This document shows positions 60,388-64,000 of a stretch of 64,000 nt of DNA, one piece after another; position 1 is the first letter of the stretch, and the number at the start of each line of letters is the position of its first letter. The notes under the pieces are model-generated. The model did not search any database. It saw nothing but the letters and a program-made list of their open reading frames with translations, and had not been told where the DNA came from. Made by a program: the position numbers and the translations under genes. The DNA is from Dinoroseobacter sp049800775 (GTDB taxonomy: Bacteria > Pseudomonadota > Alphaproteobacteria > Rhodobacterales > Rhodobacteraceae): assembly GCF_049800775.1 (NCBI RefSeq), contig NZ_JBNAFR010000005.1:62001-126000 (forward strand). Direction: 5' to 3'.

Positions 60388-61901
60388 CGCAGCAGGCTCT
60401 TGCCGGTCATCTCGGGCGGTTGCGGCACCTGCATCAGCTCCAGCAGCGTGGGGGCGAGATCCGCAAGTCGCCCCTCGGCAAGCTGCGCGCCCTCCGGCCC
60501 GCCCACGAGGATCACCGGCACCGGGTTCAGGGTATGCGCCGTGTGCGGCCCGCCCGTCACGGGATCGATCATCGTCTCGCAATTGCCGTGATCCGCCGTG
60601 ACGATCATCGCGCCCCCCGCGGCCTTCAGAGCGGCCAAAGCCCGGCCCAGCCCGGTATCCACCGCCGCACAAGCCGCCTTCGCGGCCTCCAGATCGCCCG
60701 TATGCCCGACCATATCCGGATTGGCATAATTCACCACGATCAGATCATAGCCCGCCTCAATCGCGGCCACGAAGCGGTCTGAGACCTCCTCCGAGCTCAT
60801 TTCCGGCTGCAGGTCATAGGTCGCCACCTTGGGCGAGGCCGGCATGTAGCGATCTTCGCCCTCCTCCGGCACCTCCTGCCCGCCATTCAGAAAGAAGGTC
60901 ACATGGGGGTATTTCTCGGTCTCGGCCAGACGGAACTGACGCAGCCCCTGCTTGGCGACCCAGGCGCCGAGCGTGTTCACGATCTCGCGCTTGGGAAACA
61001 CGATGCCGAGCCAGCGGTCATGATCGTCGGAATAGGACACCATACCGAGGGCCGCCGCGAAATCCGGCCGCCCTGAGATGTCGAAATCGGTGAAATCCGG
61101 CTGCACGAAGCCGCGCAGGATCTCACGGGCGCGGTCGGCGCGGAAGTTCAGGCAAAAGAGGCCATCGCCCTCCGCCATCCCGCCATACCCGGCCAGAACC
61201 GTGGGGGCGATGAACTCATCCGTCTCGCCGCGCCCATAGGCGGCGCTGACCGCCTCGGTCGCGCTGTCGGCAGCCTCCCCCTCCGCCCGGGCCATGGCTC
61301 CATAGGCGCGCGAGACCCGCTCCCACCGATTATCCCGATCCATGGCATAGTAGCGCCCGATCACCGTGCCGACCTGCGCCCCCTCGGGCAGTTCGGCCTC
61401 CAGCGCGGGCACGAAGGTATCGGCGGATTTCGGGGCCACGTCGCGACCATCGGTAATCGCGTGGAGCACCACGGGCACGCCCGCCGCCGCCACCGCCCGC
61501 GCCGCGGCGACGATATGGGCGCTATGGCCATGGACACCGCCATCAGAGGCCACGCCCATAAGATGCGCGGTACCGCCCGAGGCCTGCATCTTGGCAATGA
61601 AGTCCTGCAGGGCCGGCGTCTCGGCGAAACTGCCATCCTCGATCGCCAAGTCGATCTGGCCCAGATCCATGGCCACCACGCGCCCGGCGCCGATATTCGT
61701 GTGCCCGACCTCGGAATTGCCCATCTGGCCCGTGGGCAGGCCCACATCCGGGCCAAAGGTGGTCAGCGTCGCGTTGGGACACTCCGCCATCAACCGATCC
61801 ATCACCGGCGTGTCGGCCAGCAGAGGCGCATTGGCAGGCCCGTCCGGGTCGAGCCCCCACCCGTCGAGAATACACAACACAACTGGTTTCGGCGCGCTCA
61901 T
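60384..61901 (-). CDS. gpmI: 2,3-bisphosphoglycerate-independent phosphoglycerate mutase
   Basis: A 505-residue manganese enzyme interconverting 3- and 2-phosphoglycerate in glycolysis/gluconeogenesis. The N-terminal alkaline-phosphatase-fold Asp is in CILDGWG, the phosphoserine is S63 in GQMGNSEVGH, and the C-terminal metal ligands lie in VNYANPDMVGHTGD and VTADHGNCE. It precedes the EnvC-like gene with a four-base overlap. A 25-bp intergenic repeat lies 78-102 bases before the start codon. Confidence 0.97.
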   Translation of the reverse strand: MSAPKPVVLCILDGWGLDPDGPANAPLLADTPVMDRLMAECPNATLTTFGPDVGLPTGQMGNSEVGHTNIGAGRVVAMDLGQIDLAIEDGSFAETPALQDFIAKMQASGGTAHLMGVASDGGVHGHSAHIVAAARAVAAAGVPVVLHAITDGRDVAPKSADTFVPALEAELPEGAQVGTVIGRYYAMDRDNRWERVSRAYGAMARAEGEAADSATEAVSAAYGRGETDEFIAPTVLAGYGGMAEGDGLFCLNFRADRAREILRGFVQPDFTDFDISGRPDFAAALGMVSYSDDHDRWLGIVFPKREIVNTLGAWVAKQGLRQFRLAETEKYPHVTFFLNGGQEVPEEGEDRYMPASPKVATYDLQPEMSSEEVSDRFVAAIEAGYDLIVVNYANPDMVGHTGDLEAAKAACAAVDTGLGRALAALKAAGGAMIVTADHGNCETMIDPVTGGPHTAHTLNPVPVILVGGPEGAQLAEGRLADLAPTLLELMQVPQPPEMTGKSLLR

Positions 61902-61978
61902 GGGACCATCCTTTGCTTCGTCACCCGCCTTCTACCGAAGCCACAGCCGGATCGGAACCTCGACAGAGCGCCTGCCTG

Positions 61979-62003
61979 CCTCATTGTTCCAAAAATACTC
62001 AAA
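61979..62003 (-). repeat. Copy of the 25-bp dispersed intergenic repeat
   Basis: Identical over 25 bp to 8871-8895. Its core on the plus strand is CATTGTTCCAAAAATACTC, reading GAGTATTTTTGGAACAATG on the minus strand. It lies in the 123-base gap between the end of rlmH (62025) and the start of gpmI (61901), which has no gene. Unlike the copy near smpB it has no inverted partner here. Confidence 0.75.
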
Positions 62004-62024
62004 ATCCGACGGTCGCCGCGCGCG

Positions 62025-62495
62025 CTACGCCCGATGATAGGGCGTTCCGGCCAGAATGGCCGCCGCACGATAAAGCTGCTCGGCCAGCATCACGCGGACC
62101 AACATATGGGGCCAGACCATCTTGCCGAAGGACAAACGGGCATCTGCCTCGGCGCGCAGGGCCTTGGTCAGCCCGTCCGCCCCACCGATCACCAACGCCA
62201 GATGGCCCCGCCCCGCATCGCGCCACTCTGCGATCTGCCCGGCAAATTCCGGCGAGGACATCACCTTGCCCCGCTCGTCCAGCACGCAAAGCACCGCGCC
62301 CGCAGGCACCGCCTTGCGCAAGAGCACCGCCTCGGCCTCGGACCCGCCACCCTTGCGGTCCTCGACCTCGACAACGGAAACCGGGCCGAGGCCCAAGCCC
62401 CGCCCGGTGCGGTCAAAACGTTGCAGGTAATCGTCGATCAGGTCGCGTTCCGGTCCCGCCCGCAGGCGGCCGACCACGCAAAGCGTGACTTTCAT
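62025..62495 (-). CDS. rlmH: 23S rRNA (pseudouridine(1915)-N(3))-methyltransferase
   Basis: A 156-residue SPOUT methyltransferase acting on pseudouridine 1915 in helix 69 of 23S rRNA. LCVLDERGKVMSSPEFA (about 68) and the knot motif LALVIGGADGL (about 100) plus the final LVRVMLAEQLYRAAAILAGTPYHR are all intact. It follows rsfS by 19 bases on the same strand. Confidence 0.96.
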   Translation of the reverse strand: MKVTLCVVGRLRAGPERDLIDDYLQRFDRTGRGLGLGPVSVVEVEDRKGGGSEAEAVLLRKAVPAGAVLCVLDERGKVMSSPEFAGQIAEWRDAGRGHLALVIGGADGLTKALRAEADARLSFGKMVWPHMLVRVMLAEQLYRAAAILAGTPYHRA

Positions 62496-62514
62496 GGGCG
62501 CATAGCACCCCGGC

Positions 62515-62895
62515 TCAGGCTTGCGCCGCCGGGGTCATCCACATTTTTTCGAGCTGATAGAAGTCGCGGACTTCCGGACGGAAGACATGGACCACCACAT
62601 CGCCCGTATCGATCAGCACCCAGTCGCCCTGGCCCTTGCCCTCGACCTTGCAGCTCTGTCCGAGCTCGGCCTTGATGCGCTCGACCAGCTTGTCCGAGAT
62701 CGCCGCAACCTGCCGCGAGGACCGGCCCGAGCAGATCACCATATGATCGGCCATGCTCGACTTGCCCTGCAGGTCGATGGACACGATGTCTTCGGCTTTG
62801 TCTTGATCAAGAGAGGAAAGGACAAGCGAGAGAATATCGTCGCTCATGTCCGTGGACGGCATCGCAGCCAGTCCAGGCGTCGAGGTTTCAGTCAC
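62515..62895 (-). CDS. rsfS: Ribosome silencing factor RsfS
   Basis: A 126-residue DUF143/Iojap protein that binds ribosomal protein L14 and blocks subunit joining in starvation. KAEDIVSIDLQGKSSMADHMVICSG (partially quoted) and DWVLIDTGDVVVHVF define the domain. The first 16 residues contain three Met, so the start could be residue 1, 12 or 17. It heads the rsfS-rlmH-gpmI run. Confidence 0.95.
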   Translation of the reverse strand: MTETSTPGLAAMPSTDMSDDILSLVLSSLDQDKAEDIVSIDLQGKSSMADHMVICSGRSSRQVAAISDKLVERIKAELGQSCKVEGKGQGDWVLIDTGDVVVHVFRPEVRDFYQLEKMWMTPAAQA

Positions 62896-63055
62896 AGCGG
62901 AGACCCCAACCGCATTGGGAATGTGAGACAGATTTCTGTCCTCCTACATCAACACGCCGATCCCACCCCGGCGCAGGGTTGCCCAAAGCATAGCATTGAA
63001 GCGGTGTTTGCTCAACTCTGCGGGCGTTATGACGCGCGCCGCAGGGGAAAGCGGA

Positions 63056-63661
63056 TCAGTTCAGGACCAGCGCGACTTCGTTCCGGCGGGTCCAGGGCAG
63101 GGTAAACGGCCCGTCATAGAAGTAAAAGCGCGGCGCGCCAGAGGCTTCGAGCCCGTGGGCGGCGGCAAAGGCCCGCAGCTCCAGCTCCTTCTGGGTCAGG
63201 AGCGTATCGCTCCAGCGGCCCGAGAATTGCACGACCAGCTGGTCCTCGGCCGGGGTCTCCACCAGACGGATCGCAGCCGATTCCGGCGTGGGCAGGTTGT
63301 CCAGCGTATAGCCCTGAGGCATGCCGAAGCGCACCACCCAGAGGTTGGGGCCGTCATCATCATCGCTGGCCTGCTGGCTGACCGGGGTGGTCATGGCCAC
63401 CTTGGCCTCATCCACATTGCCGCCAAAGATGTAATCGGCCAGCACGCGGAACCCGCGCGAGACCGCCTGTTCGCGGTCACCGCGCACCATCACCTCGGCA
63501 ACGACCTGAGGGGCGTAATCCCGACGCTCGAAATCGCCCTTCTTGACCGTGACTTCATAGGCTGGGGTCTCGTAACCACGATACAATTGCGCCTCCGCAC
63601 CAACGGACACGGCGGCAACGGTCAGACCGAGCATCAGTGCGATATGGGTCAAGCGGATCAT
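63056..63661 (-). CDS. SOUL family heme-binding protein
   Basis: A 201-residue exported protein with a signal peptide ending VGAEAQ. The SOUL/HBP fold is seen in YEVTVKKGDFERRDYAP, MTTPVSQQ and FYDGPFTLPWTRRNEVALVL. SOUL proteins bind heme or porphyrins in eukaryotes; bacterial members are not well understood. The gene is divergent from leuC. Confidence 0.9.
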   Translation of the reverse strand: MIRLTHIALMLGLTVAAVSVGAEAQLYRGYETPAYEVTVKKGDFERRDYAPQVVAEVMVRGDREQAVSRGFRVLADYIFGGNVDEAKVAMTTPVSQQASDDDDGPNLWVVRFGMPQGYTLDNLPTPESAAIRLVETPAEDQLVVQFSGRWSDTLLTQKELELRAFAAAHGLEASGAPRFYFYDGPFTLPWTRRNEVALVLN

Positions 63662-63973
63662 GGCGCCGCGTCCTTTGTTTAGCCAACTTTGTGGGAGTTA
63701 CGGAGGAAGATTGGGTCTGGATCAGTTTTTTCCAGATCTTCCGGGTGCGACACATGTGCAGCCCCGGCCCGGACAGGCCAGCCTGCTGTCTTGCGGGTCC
63801 GGGCCTTGGGTTGTATCTGCTGCCCATGGATAGGGTTTTCAACATATCGGACCGGACGCGGATGCCGTGGCGATTCCACGCCGCCCTGCGGGCCGAGCCT
63901 GCCGACAGCTGACTGCCGCGCGCCGCGCATCGCCCCCTGACATGATCCAACCCGCACCTCGGGAGAGACAAAA
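63662..63973. promoter_or_regulatory. Upstream region of leuC with an inverted repeat
   Basis: The 312-base gap between the SOUL gene (minus) and leuC (plus) contains no convincing gene. GGCCCGGAC (63766-63774) and GTCCGGGCC (63797-63805) are perfect 9-bp arms 22 bases apart. No leader peptide with a leucine run is evident, so classical attenuation is not supported. GGGAGAG lies before the leuC start. Confidence 0.4.
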
Positions 63974-64000
63974 ATGACTGCCCGCACACTCTATGACAAA
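63974..64000 (+). CDS. leuC: 3-isopropylmalate dehydratase large subunit, first nine codons
   Basis: Only MTARTLYDK is inside the window. This N-terminus, preceded by GGGAGAGACAAAA, is that of LeuC, the aconitase-like subunit that isomerises 2-isopropylmalate in leucine synthesis. The call rests on nine residues and the strong ribosome site, so it is tentative. Confidence 0.7.

Overview
The window is GC-rich, densely packed bacterial chromosome whose gene content points to the Rhodobacterales (Roseobacter/Rhodobacter group, Alphaproteobacteria). The signs are a DUF6478-family gene, a VPLPA-CTERM protein, a LexA box of the GTTC-N7-GTTC type, an Irr/ICE-type palindrome in front of mbfA, the gene run rsfS-rlmH-gpmI-envC-ctpA-rppH, and many 4-bp stop/start overlaps. 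No species is named because nothing in the sequence fixes it. There is no rRNA, tRNA, CRISPR array, insertion sequence, phage or plasmid gene that I can support; most of the window is core chromosome.

Layout. 1-9.9 kb: a cut-off DUF6647 gene, an FMN reductase, a TauE/FAD-oxidoreductase pair divergent from mnmD plus an EamA transporter, a soluble lytic transglycosylase, then dapA-GNAT-smpB and a mercaptopyruvate sulfurtransferase. 9.9-16.9 kb: aromatic aminotransferase, the nitrogen-control pair glnK-amtB with two good terminators, a class A penicillin-binding protein, and mlaA-mlaC for outer-membrane lipid asymmetry. 17.1-24 kb: a type I secretion ABC/membrane-fusion pair, RidA, glycerophosphodiesterase, a FemAB-like protein, pterin dehydratase and a Hint-domain protein. 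24.1-31.3 kb: accD-folC, a CPBP protease, an unusual secreted CxxCH protein, ilvD and a lipoprotein. 31.4-42.9 kb: DUF6478 pair, fadH, a LysR regulator, a four-gene overlapping minus-strand operon (MoaB/CinA-like, GNAT, AhpD-like, OmpA), sfsA, map, a homocysteine methyltransferase-like gene and an orphan TRAP binding protein. 42.9-52.9 kb: rsmD, a ferredoxin-reductase-like flavoprotein, peroxiredoxin, zapE, an MFS transporter, the VPLPA-CTERM protein, YaiI, an AEC transporter, mbfA with its ICE box, TetR, a NYN/LOTUS protein and a GNAT. 53-53.9 kb is the only sizeable gene-poor stretch. 53.9-64 kb: dnaE2 (C-terminally short, SOS box upstream), then rppH, ctpA, an EnvC-like factor, gpmI, rlmH, rsfS, a SOUL protein and the first nine codons of leuC.

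Working together: cell-envelope maintenance recurs (lytic transglycosylase, class A PBP, MlaA/C, EnvC-like/CtpA, OmpA-like), as do amino-acid supply (dapA, ilvD, leuC, aminotransferase) and RNA/ribosome care (smpB, rsmD, rlmH, rsfS, mnmD, rppH). Regulation that can be read directly comprises the SOS box at dnaE2, the iron box at mbfA, and repeated or palindromic elements upstream of glnK. I saw no single large undescribed system. The least explained items are the secreted CxxCH/Cx3CH protein, the Hint-domain protein near an orphan type I exporter, the shortened dnaE2 beside a decayed interval, and a 25-bp intergenic repeat.
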